A stretch of DNA of 64,000 nucleotides from Anaerosomatales bacterium (GTDB lineage: Bacteria; Actinomycetota; Coriobacteriia; Anaerosomatales; Anaerosomataceae). Position numbers and translations under genes: made by a program. Location: positions 1 through 64,000 of the forward strand of contig JASEEU010000006.1 in assembly GCA_030019445.1 (NCBI GenBank), read 5' to 3'. Of the stretch, positions 16,125 through 24,804 are shown piece after piece; the stretch's first letter is position 1, and each line of letters opens with the position of its first letter. The notes under the pieces are model-generated. The model searched no databases. It was given only the letters and a program-made list of their open reading frames with translations, and had not been told where the DNA came from.

Positions 16125-17087
16125 ATGGCGAACCTCTCCATCACCCGCCGGTGCGCGCGCGGATGCGACTTCTGCTTCGCGTCGGCCGAGCGCGGACGCA
16201 TGCCGCTCGACATGTCCGCCGAGATGTTCGGCCGCGCGCTCGACTTCCTCGAGCGCTCCGGCGTCCCCGACGCGCGGCTGCTTGGCGGCGAGCCCACGCT
16301 CCACCCGGCGTTCGGCGTGCTCGCGCAGCGCGCGCTCGACCGCGGCTTCGCGCTCACGGTGATGACGGGCGGCCTCGTGCCGGCCGCCGAGCTCGCGTAC
16401 CTGGCGTCGATGCCCGACGGGCGCGTGAGCGTCTACCTGAATGCCGCGCGTCCCACCGACGATGAGTCGCTCGTGGCGGCGCAGCGCGCGGTGTGCGCCG
16501 CGCTCGGCCCGCGTGTCGAGCTCGGCCTGACGCTGCGCTCGGCCGATGACGACCCGGCGTTCCTTCTCGGCCTCATCGCCGAGCACGACCTCCGTCCGAG
16601 CGTGCGGCTCGGCATCGCGCACCCGGCGATCGGCGCGGCGAACCGGGCGGTGCCGGACGCGGAGCTCCGCGCGACCGGTGCGACGATGGAGCGTTTCGTC
16701 GAGCGTGCCGAGAAGGCCGGCGTGAGCGTGGGGTTCGACTGCGGCGTGACGCCGTGTCTGTTCTCGGCGGCGTTCCGTGCGCGCCGACCCGCGCTGGCCG
16801 AGACGCTCGGCACGCGCTGCGCGCCCATCGTAGACGTGCTCCCGGAGGGGGCCGCCGTGGCGTGCTACGCGCTCGCGCCGGCGGCGCGGCTGCCGCTCGG
16901 CGACAGCGACACGCGCGCTGAGGTCGTCCGCCGGCTGGACGGCGCGCTCGCCGGGTTGCCGGTCGGCGTCTTCCCCGAGTGCGACGCATGCGCGCACCGC
17001 GCCGCCGGGCACTGCACCGGCGGCTGTCGCGCGCGCGCGGTCATCGCCCGCCCCACTGCCGTGACCGCCGCCCCCGGGGAGGCGTGA
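16125..17087 (+). CDS. Short radical SAM protein 5
   Basis: A 320-residue radical SAM protein with C10-x3-C14-x2-C17 (RRCARGCDFC) at the extreme N-terminus and LLGGEPTLHP as GGE motif. The C-terminus carries CDACAHRAAGHCTGGC, a short Cys cluster resembling the last SPASM ligands. It begins one base after the previous stop. It lacks the N-terminal domain of maturases 1 and 4, so if it acts on the same peptide it may depend on them for recognition. Confidence 0.85.
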   Translation: MANLSITRRCARGCDFCFASAERGRMPLDMSAEMFGRALDFLERSGVPDARLLGGEPTLHPAFGVLAQRALDRGFALTVMTGGLVPAAELAYLASMPDGRVSVYLNAARPTDDESLVAAQRAVCAALGPRVELGLTLRSADDDPAFLLGLIAEHDLRPSVRLGIAHPAIGAANRAVPDAELRATGATMERFVERAEKAGVSVGFDCGVTPCLFSAAFRARRPALAETLGTRCAPIVDVLPEGAAVACYALAPAARLPLGDSDTRAEVVRRLDGALAGLPVGVFPECDACAHRAAGHCTGGCRARAVIARPTAVTAAPGEA

Positions 17088-17090
17088 TCG

Positions 17091-18008
17091 ATGCGCTGGG
17101 TGCTGCCCTACATCGACGAGCCGCCCGACTTCTGGGAGCGCGTGGCCGAGACGGTCGCCCCCGACCCGCTGCTCGTGTATGCGCCGCTGCCCGGCGACCC
17201 GCTCGGCACCGGCCGTCCGCCGCAGCCGACCGCGCATCTCGACGAGCTGCTCGACGCCCGCACCGTCCCCGTGGCGGCCCTCGTGAACCCGATCGTCCAC
17301 GAGGGCCCGGCTGAGCGCGCGTTCGCGTCGCTCGAGCCGACGCTCCGTCACGCCGTGGAGCAGCAGGGAGTGGCCGAGGCGGTCCTCGGCAGCGTTGGCC
17401 TCGCGCGGCTCGTGCGCGCGGCGCTCCCGACGCTCCCGCTTGCGGCTTCCACGCTGCTGGAGATCACTGCGCCCGTGCAGCTCGTCTACCTCGAGGGCGT
17501 CTTCGACACGATCACGCCGGGCGACCGCGTGATGCGCGACGCCGTCGCGCTGCGCGAACTGCGCGACGGGTGGAGCGGGCGCGTGCGACTCATGGTGAAT
17601 GAAGGGTGCCTGCCGGGCTGCGTCTACCGCACGCAGCACTTCTTCGAGATGAACGCCGGCGAGCCGATGCCGGCCTCGCTCTGCGCCGGTCTGCTCGAGC
17701 GCGAGCCGTGGCTCGCACTCACCGGCGCGTGGGTGCTGCCGCAGCACCTCGAGCTGTTCGACGGGCTCTACGACGAGCTCAAGCTCGACGGCCGCGTCAC
17801 GCTCGCCGACCCCGGACGATACCTGCGCGTGCTCCGCGCGTACGTGGAGCGCACGCCGCTCGCCCTCGGCGAGATCGGCGGCGGTCCCGCGACCGCGGTC
17901 TCCGTCCCCGCGGTGAGCCGCGCGTTCTACGTCGCCACTCTCGCGTGCGACAAGTCGTGCGCCACGTGCGACGTCTGCCGGGAGTACTACGCAAGCGGGG
18001 GACCGTGA
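17091..18008 (+). CDS. U32-like Cys protein within the radical SAM operon
   Basis: A 305-residue protein and the only non-radical-SAM member of the downstream set: it has no N-terminal CxxxCxxC. The pattern VNEGCLPGCVYRTQH (C173, C177) recalls the Cys region of peptidase-U32-family barrel proteins, several of which bind an Fe-S cluster and assist hydroxylation or RNA modification. A second group at the C-terminus is C286-x3-C290-x2-C293-x2-C296. An Fe-S or metal site formed by C173/C177 with the C-terminal group is plausible. It starts 3 bases after the previous stop, and its own stop overlaps the next start (GTGA). The family assignment is tentative. Confidence 0.7.
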   Translation: MRWVLPYIDEPPDFWERVAETVAPDPLLVYAPLPGDPLGTGRPPQPTAHLDELLDARTVPVAALVNPIVHEGPAERAFASLEPTLRHAVEQQGVAEAVLGSVGLARLVRAALPTLPLAASTLLEITAPVQLVYLEGVFDTITPGDRVMRDAVALRELRDGWSGRVRLMVNEGCLPGCVYRTQHFFEMNAGEPMPASLCAGLLEREPWLALTGAWVLPQHLELFDGLYDELKLDGRVTLADPGRYLRVLRAYVERTPLALGEIGGGPATAVSVPAVSRAFYVATLACDKSCATCDVCREYYASGGP

Positions 18009-19321
18009 GCGCCGCCGCCGGGCGCCACCGCGCGGCATGGGAGCGGGCGCGGGCGCGCTATCCGGCCTCCGGCCACCTGCCGCTGCCGCGCTGGGCCACA
18101 CGCGGCTATGCCGAGACACCCGCCGCGGCCTGGGACGCGCTCCGTTCCGACGCGGGCCGCAGTCGCGGTCCGCTGTCCATCTACGTGCACCTGCCCTTCT
18201 GCGCCACACGTTGCCCGTTCTGCGATTGCCACGCCACGCGCGTGCCGCGCGACGGTGGCGACATCGTCGAGCGATACCTCGCCGTGCTCGCGCACGAGGT
18301 GGTGAGCTGGGCGTCGATACGCGGGTTGGCCGAGAGGCCCGTCACCACCGTGCACTTCGGCGGCGGTACCCCGCTCGCGCTGGGGACGGACGCGTTCGGC
18401 GGTGTCGCGTGCGCGCTTCGCGACGCGCTCGGCACGCACGAGGGCACCGAGTGGGCGCTGGAGACGACCTCGCGGACGCTCGATGCCGACGCGCTCGATG
18501 CGCTCGACCGTCTCGGCTTCACGCGCATCCACGTCGGCGTGCAGAGCCTCGACCCTGACCAGCGCCGCCTGCTCGGCAGGCGCGAGCCGCCCGCGACCGT
18601 CATCGAGCGTATCCGGGCATGCCGCGAGCGCGGGTGGGTCGTCTCGGCGGACCTCCTCTACGGCCTGCCGGGACAGACGAGCGCAACGCTCGCCGGGGAC
18701 ATCGAGCAGCTCGCCGGCGCCGGCATCCAGGGCGTGTCGCTCTATCACCTCAACGCCGGGCCGCACAACGCGCCCTTCGTGCGCCGGCACGGGCTCGACG
18801 CGCGTGGCGAGGCGCGTCTTGCCGCCGACTTCTCGCTCATGGCCGAAGCCGCCGAGACGCTCCGCGCGCTCGGCTTCGGGCGCAACCACGTCACGCACTT
18901 CGCGCTTCCCGCCGATGAGAACCGCTACGCGCGCCACGCGCTGCGCGGGGAGGACCTGCTCGCGCTCGGCTCGTCGGCCGACGGCGTGATCGGCGACCGA
19001 TTCTACCGGCATGTCGAGGTGGACGCGTACGCCGCCGCGCCGTCCGGTGTCGCCGCGACCGACGTCCCGCCACCGCTCGAGGGCGCGGGCGTCTTCACGC
19101 CCGCCGAGCGCCGTGCCCGGCCCCTCGTGACGCGCCTGATGTCTGCCGAGGTCGACCGCGCCGGTCTCGACGCGCGATCGGTCGCATTCTCCGAAGGGCT
19201 TGTCGCCGACGGCCTGCTGGAGCCCGTCGCCGCCGGGTGGCGGCTCACCGATGCCGGCGCCTGGTTCGCGGGTGCGATCACGGCCGAGGCATGGGAGCTC
19301 CACGCCACGACCACCCGATGA
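18005..19321 (+). CDS. HemN-like radical SAM protein
   Basis: A 438-residue protein of the coproporphyrinogen-dehydrogenase-like (HemN/HemW) family. The motif C66-x3-C70-x2-C73-x-C75 (FCATRCPFCDC) has the fourth Cys typical of HemN itself rather than HemW. HFGGGTPLAL, VGVQSLD and DLLYGLPGQT are family signatures. It overlaps the previous gene by GTGA and closes the operon. In a modification operon it could be a methyltransferase or decarboxylase-like tailoring enzyme, since HemN relatives take such roles in natural-product clusters. True HemN is the alternative, but the tight coupling argues against a stand-alone haem gene. Confidence 0.85.
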   Translation: MSAAAGRHRAAWERARARYPASGHLPLPRWATRGYAETPAAAWDALRSDAGRSRGPLSIYVHLPFCATRCPFCDCHATRVPRDGGDIVERYLAVLAHEVVSWASIRGLAERPVTTVHFGGGTPLALGTDAFGGVACALRDALGTHEGTEWALETTSRTLDADALDALDRLGFTRIHVGVQSLDPDQRRLLGRREPPATVIERIRACRERGWVVSADLLYGLPGQTSATLAGDIEQLAGAGIQGVSLYHLNAGPHNAPFVRRHGLDARGEARLAADFSLMAEAAETLRALGFGRNHVTHFALPADENRYARHALRGEDLLALGSSADGVIGDRFYRHVEVDAYAAAPSGVAATDVPPPLEGAGVFTPAERRARPLVTRLMSAEVDRAGLDARSVAFSEGLVADGLLEPVAAGWRLTDAGAWFAGAITAEAWELHATTTR

Positions 19322-19423
19322 TGTCGGGCCCGCGTCCGGCGCAGAGCGTGAAGGAGCACTGCAAGCTCGCCATCTCGGCTGGGCGTGACACGGAATCGCC
19401 GACGCCCATCGCCCCGCGCTTCT

Positions 19424-20701
19424 TCAGCCGAGAAGCCGGTCGATCCGCCGGGCGCCGTCCCCGGCCAGTCTGAACTCGAACGCCTTGCCGCGCTTGCGCT
19501 GCTGCAGGTAGCCGGATTCGACGAGCTTGATGAAGTCCTGGCGCGCCGTCTCATACGCGAGTTCGCGCGTGCGGGCGTGGTGCTTGATGGTGAATGTGGT
19601 GTCCGGCTGGCGCAGCGCTCGGTCGAGTACGAACGCCTGACGATGGTTGATGCCGAGCGGCTCGAAGCGGCCGGTCACCTCCCGGAAGCGGATCACGCGT
19701 CGCCGGAGTTCGGCTTCGCCGAAGTCGTGGGAATCGCGGATCACCTCCAACTGGTGGATGAAGCGCGCGGTGAGGTCGCCGCCAGCCTCTGGGAGCAGCT
19801 GCAGGCGCTTCCCCCGGTCGACGATGCCGGTAAGCCGGTACCCATGTCGGAGCGCGAACGCCATGGACACGAGTCGCCCCACAAGGTAGTTGTACTGATC
19901 GAACGGGCGGACGCGCCGTATCCACCACGCGAGGGCGAGGGTCTTCACCAGCGGGTGAACGAACGGGACGTCCTCGCTCTCGGTATAGGCGTGCATCGCC
20001 TGCAACTCGCCCGTGATGAGCGTCGCCGGCGTCGCCGGCACGCGGCCCTCCTCCACGCCCGTTGTATCGTCGCCCGCCCTCAGTACTCCCGCGTCAACCT
20101 CGCCTTCGCGCAGCAACCGGTGGACGTCGAGGATGAAGTCGGGCGTGATCGGACGACCGTGCATGTCCGGAAGCGCTCGCATGGCCCGGTAGAAGCGCAC
20201 CGCCGTCACGCCCGCCTTGCTCGACGGCATGCTCTCCTCGTAGACGGCGGCGATGACCTCGTCTCTGGTCGCCTCCAGCGCCTCGGATGTGATCTCGCCG
20301 TCGGTCGTCTTGTCGAGGGCGACGAGCACCGCCTCCTCGACGAGCAGCCGGTCCTGGACGATCCACTCCTCGTCGTCAGGGAGCTCGGTCTTGCCGAGCA
20401 GGCTGCGCGAGGGCCAGCGGTCGATCTCGTAGAGCGCTCGCATCAACTGCGCTGTCAGCGTGACGTGCACCTGGAAGTCGCCCCACGCGCTTTCAAGCAC
20501 GAGCAGGCCCGTTGCGCGTCGTATGGCCGAGATGAGCCTCCACACGCCTTCGCGGGGGACCCCGACGCCGATGCGTAGGCTCTGGAACCCCTCATGGTCG
20601 AAGTAGTCTGTGTTCGCCTCGGTGAACAACTGATCGAGCCGTCCCGACTCGAAGGCCTCGAAAACGCGGATGGCCTGCTGTGGATCGATCTCCCGGGACA
20701 C
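19424..20701 (-). CDS. Fic-fold protein with degenerate active site
   Basis: A 425-residue protein whose middle aligns with Fic proteins: VHRLLREGEVDAGVLR matches the pre-motif helix, and RPFDQYNYLVGR occupies the place of the Fic motif HPFxxGNGRxGR. The catalytic His is Arg and the GNGR phosphate loop is YNYL, so AMP transfer is not expected. The C-terminal 100 residues look like a winged helix. It may be a DNA-binding regulator that kept the Fic fold. GTG 20701 with GGGGGAG upstream is my start; a longer TTG start at 20800 is possible. It is convergent to the radical SAM operon and divergent from AOR module 2. Confidence 0.7.
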   Translation of the reverse strand: MSREIDPQQAIRVFEAFESGRLDQLFTEANTDYFDHEGFQSLRIGVGVPREGVWRLISAIRRATGLLVLESAWGDFQVHVTLTAQLMRALYEIDRWPSRSLLGKTELPDDEEWIVQDRLLVEEAVLVALDKTTDGEITSEALEATRDEVIAAVYEESMPSSKAGVTAVRFYRAMRALPDMHGRPITPDFILDVHRLLREGEVDAGVLRAGDDTTGVEEGRVPATPATLITGELQAMHAYTESEDVPFVHPLVKTLALAWWIRRVRPFDQYNYLVGRLVSMAFALRHGYRLTGIVDRGKRLQLLPEAGGDLTARFIHQLEVIRDSHDFGEAELRRRVIRFREVTGRFEPLGINHRQAFVLDRALRQPDTTFTIKHHARTRELAYETARQDFIKLVESGYLQQRKRGKAFEFRLAGDGARRIDRLLG

Positions 20702-21086
20702 GTCTCCCCCTGGTTTCTGCACTCGCAGTATCTGTGGTGCACACAAGCCTACCACGCGCCGGGTCACCGCTGTCTCGGCGACGGCGGCCTGGAATGCCAA
20801 CCGTCGCCCACACCGATTAGCTACCGGAACCGCGCATTGTGGGGTGAAAGGTGTGAACAGTTGGAGGCGCCCTGCACAGAGGGGTCGTGCGGCGATTCAC
20901 AAAGCCAGACAGCGCGATGCTAGTAATATACGGATAAGCCGCTCACAGCATACACTACAGCACACTATGGCGCGCAACAAGCCTTTTGCTACCAACAATG
21001 GGTTGACTAGTAGCAAACACCTTGCTTTAGTGAGTCCGAGGCTGGGGCACCAGCAACCTACTCGAGAGAACGGAAGGGGTGAGGGT
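20702..21086 (+). other. AT-rich intergenic region upstream of AOR module 2
   Basis: No gene is visible. The first 230 bases are mixed; from about 20930 the DNA is markedly AT-richer than the surroundings and holds the candidate promoter and 8-bp inverted repeat listed separately. The last 23 bases are the start of the block duplicated at 31168. Confidence 0.6.
20985..21031 (+). promoter_or_regulatory. Candidate promoter and operator of AOR module 2
   Basis: TTGACT at 21003-21008 and TTTAGT at 21026-21031 form a sigma-70-like promoter with an ideal 17-base spacer, 56 bases before the cytochrome b start. TTTGCTAC (20985-20992) and GTAGCAAA (21010-21017) are perfect inverted repeats flanking the -35 box, so a dimeric regulator could bind there. 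Confidence 0.5.
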
Positions 21087-21923
21087 ATGGGTGAAGAGCT
21101 CTGGTTCGACTCGGCCATGTGGCTGGTCTGGCTCGCGCCGTTCGCTGGCGTGCTCGCCGCAGGGCTCACACGCCGCCGTGACCCGGTGATCGAGGGCGAC
21201 CGCGTGCTCAGGCACGATCCGGCCGCGATCCTCGAGCACTGGACCCACGGCATCGGCACGGCGGTGCTGCTCGCGAGCGGCATCGCGCTGGGAGTTTGGT
21301 TCACGCCGGCGCTCGTCGGGAGCGGCGAGCCGGCGCGGGCCTGGATGAACGTGCACTTCGCGGCGACCGTGGTGGTCCTGTTCGGGACCTTCTACTACGG
21401 CGCCAACACGCTGCTGGCGGTCAAGCGCTTCAAAGAGCACCTGCCCACCAAAGACGCGCTCGACTTCACCAAGCGTCACTACGGGCTCCTGCTCGGCTTC
21501 AAGAAGTTCACCTTCCCGCCCGAGCGCAAGTACTTCGAGTCCGAGAAGATGGCCTACCTGCTCGCGCTCGGCGCCACCGCCGTGGTGATCCTCACCGGCT
21601 TCGTGAAGGTCGCGGCTCACGCGGCCGACCTGCCGGCGGGGCTCATGGCGGTCGTGACGCCCGTGCACGACATCGCGGCCATCGCGATGCTCGCCTTCTT
21701 CCTCGCCCACGTCTTCTTCGCCGCGGTCCTCCCGGCGAGCTGGCCGGTCCTGAAGTCGATGTTCACCGGCTACGTCTCGCTCGAGCACGTCAAGAAGGAG
21801 CACGCGGGCTGGCTCGCCGAGCTCGAAGGGCGCGAGGTCTCCGAAGAGACCGGCCCTTCTGACGGCGCGGCCGCATGATCGGGTCGTCCCGACCCTGAAA
21901 GGATTCACCATGGCAGATACAGA
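21064..21923 (+). repeat. 860-bp near-identical block, copy A
   Basis: This block from 23 bases before the cytochrome b start to codon 5 of the Fe-S gene repeats at 31168-32027 with only four mismatches that I can count by eye. Two change the protein (Ala/Val and Val/Phe). Sequence on both sides diverges abruptly. Confidence 0.92.
21087..21878 (+). CDS. Membrane cytochrome b subunit, AOR module 2
   Basis: A 263-residue integral membrane protein like the gamma (cytochrome b) subunit of formate dehydrogenase. There are about five hydrophobic helices. His residues at helix positions in EHWTHGIG, NVHFAAT, TPVHDIAA and LAHVFF suit two b haems. The conserved cytosolic loop has RFKEHLPTKDALDF. It should anchor the Fe-S/AOR subunits and exchange electrons with quinone. 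The ATG follows GGAAGGGGTGAGGG. The Fe-S gene starts 31 bases later. The gene is almost identical to that at 31191. Confidence 0.9.
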   Translation: MGEELWFDSAMWLVWLAPFAGVLAAGLTRRRDPVIEGDRVLRHDPAAILEHWTHGIGTAVLLASGIALGVWFTPALVGSGEPARAWMNVHFAATVVVLFGTFYYGANTLLAVKRFKEHLPTKDALDFTKRHYGLLLGFKKFTFPPERKYFESEKMAYLLALGATAVVILTGFVKVAAHAADLPAGLMAVVTPVHDIAAIAMLAFFLAHVFFAAVLPASWPVLKSMFTGYVSLEHVKKEHAGWLAELEGREVSEETGPSDGAAA

Positions 21924-22662
21924 CAAGAACGCTTCGGTCGAGCAGGACTCCGCCGCACAGGCGGGCGTCTCTCGCCGTCAGTTCCTCACGGGGTTCGGCG
22001 GCCTGGGAGTGGGCGTCGTGCTCGGCGGCTCGCTCTTCAGGGGGTTCCTGCTCCCCGACGAGGTCGTTGCGATCCCCGCCTCGGACGGCTACCTGCTCGT
22101 GGACTCGAAGAAGTGCCAGGGGTGCAACACGTGCATGATGGCGTGTTCGCTCACGCACCACGGCGTGCAGAGTCTCTCGCTCTCGCGCATCCAGGTGGTC
22201 CAGGATCCGTTCGTGGCATTCCCCGAGGACAAGTCGGTGCTTCAGTGCCGGCAGTGTCCGCACCCCGCGTGTGTGGAGGCGTGCCCGACGAAGGCGATGC
22301 ATGTGGACTCTGAGACCGGTGTCAGGACTGTCGACGCGGCCAAGTGCATCGGCTGCCAGGAGTGCGTCAACGCGTGCCCGTTCGATACGAGCCGCGTCGT
22401 CTGGAACACGGCCGACAAGCATGCGCAGAAGTGCGACCTCTGCAAAGACACGCCGTTCTGGAACGAAACGGGTGGGGCCGACGGAAAGCGTGCCTGCGAG
22501 CAGGTCTGCCCCGTGGGTGCCATCAGCTTCACCACGGAGATCCCGCTGCAGTCCAACGAGGGCTACGAGGTGAACCTGCGCGATGCGGGCTGGGCCAAGA
22601 TCGGCTACCCGATCGACGATGAGGGCAAGATCAACCCCGCGACCGCGTCGGCCGCGCACTAG
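21910..22662 (+). CDS. Tat-signal 4x[4Fe-4S] subunit, AOR module 2
   Basis: A 250-residue electron-transfer subunit of the DmsB/HybA-like type. The N-terminus has a Tat motif SRRQFLTG (R22-R23) followed by a Gly/Val-rich hydrophobic stretch. Four Cys groups follow: CQGCNTCMMACS, CRQCPHPACVEACP, CIGCQECVNACP, and CDLCKD with CEQVCP, enough for four [4Fe-4S] clusters. It should link the AOR encoded next to the cytochrome b encoded before. Because the signal is on this subunit and not on the AOR, the pair may be exported together. Confidence 0.9.
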   Translation: MADTDKNASVEQDSAAQAGVSRRQFLTGFGGLGVGVVLGGSLFRGFLLPDEVVAIPASDGYLLVDSKKCQGCNTCMMACSLTHHGVQSLSLSRIQVVQDPFVAFPEDKSVLQCRQCPHPACVEACPTKAMHVDSETGVRTVDAAKCIGCQECVNACPFDTSRVVWNTADKHAQKCDLCKDTPFWNETGGADGKRACEQVCPVGAISFTTEIPLQSNEGYEVNLRDAGWAKIGYPIDDEGKINPATASAAH

Positions 22663-22725
22663 CGAACACCGGAACACGTCTGGCGCGCCACCGGCGACCG
22701 CCGGACGCTATCAGGAGGTAATGAG

Positions 22726-24804
22726 ATGGCCAAGGACGGATACTGCGGGAAGATCCTGAGACTGGATCTCTCCGCGCGCACGCACTCGGTGATCGACACC
22801 GAGAAGTACCGGGAGTGGGGCGGCGGTCACGGGATGGGCTCAGCGATATTCTGGGACCTTGTCGAGGACAAGACCGTCTCGTGGGACGACCCCAAGAACA
22901 TCGTGACGCTCATGACGTCGCCGATGTCGGGGACGATGGTCCCCTCTGCGTCAGGCCGCGTCGAGGTGCAGGGGATCGGAGCCTCGGGCTATCCGGTGCG
23001 CTGGTTCACCCGGTCCAACTTCGGCGGCCGATTCGGCGGACAGCTCAAGTACGCGGGCTGGGACGGCATCGTGATCGAGGGCCAAGCGGACGCCCCCGTA
23101 TGGGTCGACATCGTGAACGGCGACGTCCAGTTCCGTGACGCCGCCGACCTGTGGGGCAAGGACACGCAGGAGACGCAGCGGTCGATCTGGTCGCTCAAGG
23201 ATGAAGAGGCCCATGGCTGGACGAACATCGGCACGTCGCGCGACGCCGGCCGCACCACCCAGAAGCCTGCGGTCATCACCATCGGCTCCGCCGGGGAGAA
23301 CCGGTCCTCGCTCGGTTGCCTGGTTCACGACGCCGGCAACGCGGCCGGTCAGGGTGGCTTCGGCGCGGTCTGGGGCGCCAAGAACCTCAAGGCGATCAGC
23401 GTCGTGGGGACCGGCATGATCGAGGTCGCCGATCCCGCCGGGCTCTTCTCGGCGCGCATGCTCGCCAAAGACGAGTACGCCGTCGCGCCCGGCCAGCAGG
23501 CGGCCCCGAACGGCCCCTCAATCGGCAAGGACGCGAAGCCGACGCTCTTCTACAAGCGCAAGACCGAGGTCACGATGGGTCCGCAGGCGTGCCAGGGCTG
23601 CATCAACGGTTGCCGCCCGCGGTGGAGTGACGGGCTGGCCAACGAGTCGTCGTGCCAGGAGACCGGCGTGTACACGACGTTCGATGCCCTGAAGCATGGC
23701 GCGCACACCGACGCGTCGGTCATCGCGACGGACCTCGTGCAGCGTTACGGGGTGAACTCCTATGAGCTCTCGCTCGGTCTCAAGTACCTGTACGCGCTCA
23801 ATCAGATGGGCGTGCTCGGTCCCGGTCTGGAGATCGATGTCGACCTCGACTTCTCAAACATCGGCGAGACCGAGTTCGCGGTGGACTTCATCACCAAGGT
23901 CGCCAACCGCGAGGGTATCGGCGAGGACGTGGCCGAGGGCTTCGTGCGCGCCGCCGAGAAGTGGGGTCGCCTCGAAGCGGACTGGGCGTCCGGCGTGCTG
24001 GACTTCCCGTACTGGGGCTACGCGAACCACGGCTACGATCCGCGCTCCGAGGTCGAGTGGGGCTACAGCTCGATCATGGGCGAGCGCGACATGAACGAAC
24101 ACGGCTTCAACGCGCATATGTGGGGCGTCATCTACCACATGGGCGCCGGACTTGACGTGCCGGTCTCGGCGGAGCGTTACGCGGAGATCGTGACTTCCAA
24201 GATGGTGCCGTACGAAGGCGATCTCTCGATGGTCGACTACGGCACGCACAACATCTACTCGGAGTCGATGGCCAAGCTCGTCGTATGGCAGCGTCACTAC
24301 ACCCGGTTCTGGAAGCAGAGCGCGCTCTACTGCGACTTCCGCTGGCCGGACCTCGCCAACTTCTCGGCTGCGGACAACGTTGGCATGACGGGAGACGGGG
24401 AGCCGCTATTCTGGAACGCAGTGACCGGCGACGACATGACGTTCGCCGAAGGGATCGAGCTCGGGCGCAGGATCTGGAACCTGGACAACGCGATCTGGGT
24501 GTTGCAGGGTCGCCACCGCGACATGGTGAAGTTCGCGCCGTATATCTATGACAAGCCGGTCGAGACGAGCGTGGTCGGTCCCTTCTACCCGCTGGCCGGC
24601 ACGGTGGACGGCGAGTGGACGTACATCAATGCTCTCGGACGTTCGCACGACCGTGACGGTGTCGAGCAGTGGAAGACTCACTTCTACAACCTCGAGGGCT
24701 GGGATGCCGCAACCGGCTGGCCCACGCGCGAGACGCTCGAAGATATGAATCTGGCGGGTGTGGCGGACGCCCTTGACGCCGCCGGGAAGCTGGGAGGCGC
24801 GTGA
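22726..24804 (+). CDS. Aldehyde:ferredoxin oxidoreductase family protein (AOR 2)
   Basis: A 692-residue AOR with ligands C289, C292, C296 (CQGCINGC) and C536 (YCDF) for the [4Fe-4S] cluster, and the pyranopterin-site pattern TRSNFGGRFGGQLKYAGWDG. TCAGGAGG precedes the ATG. It lies 63 bases after the Fe-S subunit and its stop overlaps the small accessory gene (GTGATG). Sequence divergence from AORs 1, 3 and 4 suggests a different substrate. No signal peptide. Confidence 0.92.
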   Translation: MAKDGYCGKILRLDLSARTHSVIDTEKYREWGGGHGMGSAIFWDLVEDKTVSWDDPKNIVTLMTSPMSGTMVPSASGRVEVQGIGASGYPVRWFTRSNFGGRFGGQLKYAGWDGIVIEGQADAPVWVDIVNGDVQFRDAADLWGKDTQETQRSIWSLKDEEAHGWTNIGTSRDAGRTTQKPAVITIGSAGENRSSLGCLVHDAGNAAGQGGFGAVWGAKNLKAISVVGTGMIEVADPAGLFSARMLAKDEYAVAPGQQAAPNGPSIGKDAKPTLFYKRKTEVTMGPQACQGCINGCRPRWSDGLANESSCQETGVYTTFDALKHGAHTDASVIATDLVQRYGVNSYELSLGLKYLYALNQMGVLGPGLEIDVDLDFSNIGETEFAVDFITKVANREGIGEDVAEGFVRAAEKWGRLEADWASGVLDFPYWGYANHGYDPRSEVEWGYSSIMGERDMNEHGFNAHMWGVIYHMGAGLDVPVSAERYAEIVTSKMVPYEGDLSMVDYGTHNIYSESMAKLVVWQRHYTRFWKQSALYCDFRWPDLANFSAADNVGMTGDGEPLFWNAVTGDDMTFAEGIELGRRIWNLDNAIWVLQGRHRDMVKFAPYIYDKPVETSVVGPFYPLAGTVDGEWTYINALGRSHDRDGVEQWKTHFYNLEGWDAATGWPTRETLEDMNLAGVADALDAAGKLGGA

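Noticed and set aside
19322-19423. Terminator between the radical SAM operon and the Fic-like gene
   Set aside because: Only a 6-bp GGGCGT/ACGCCC pair with a 15-base loop is present, too weak to call.
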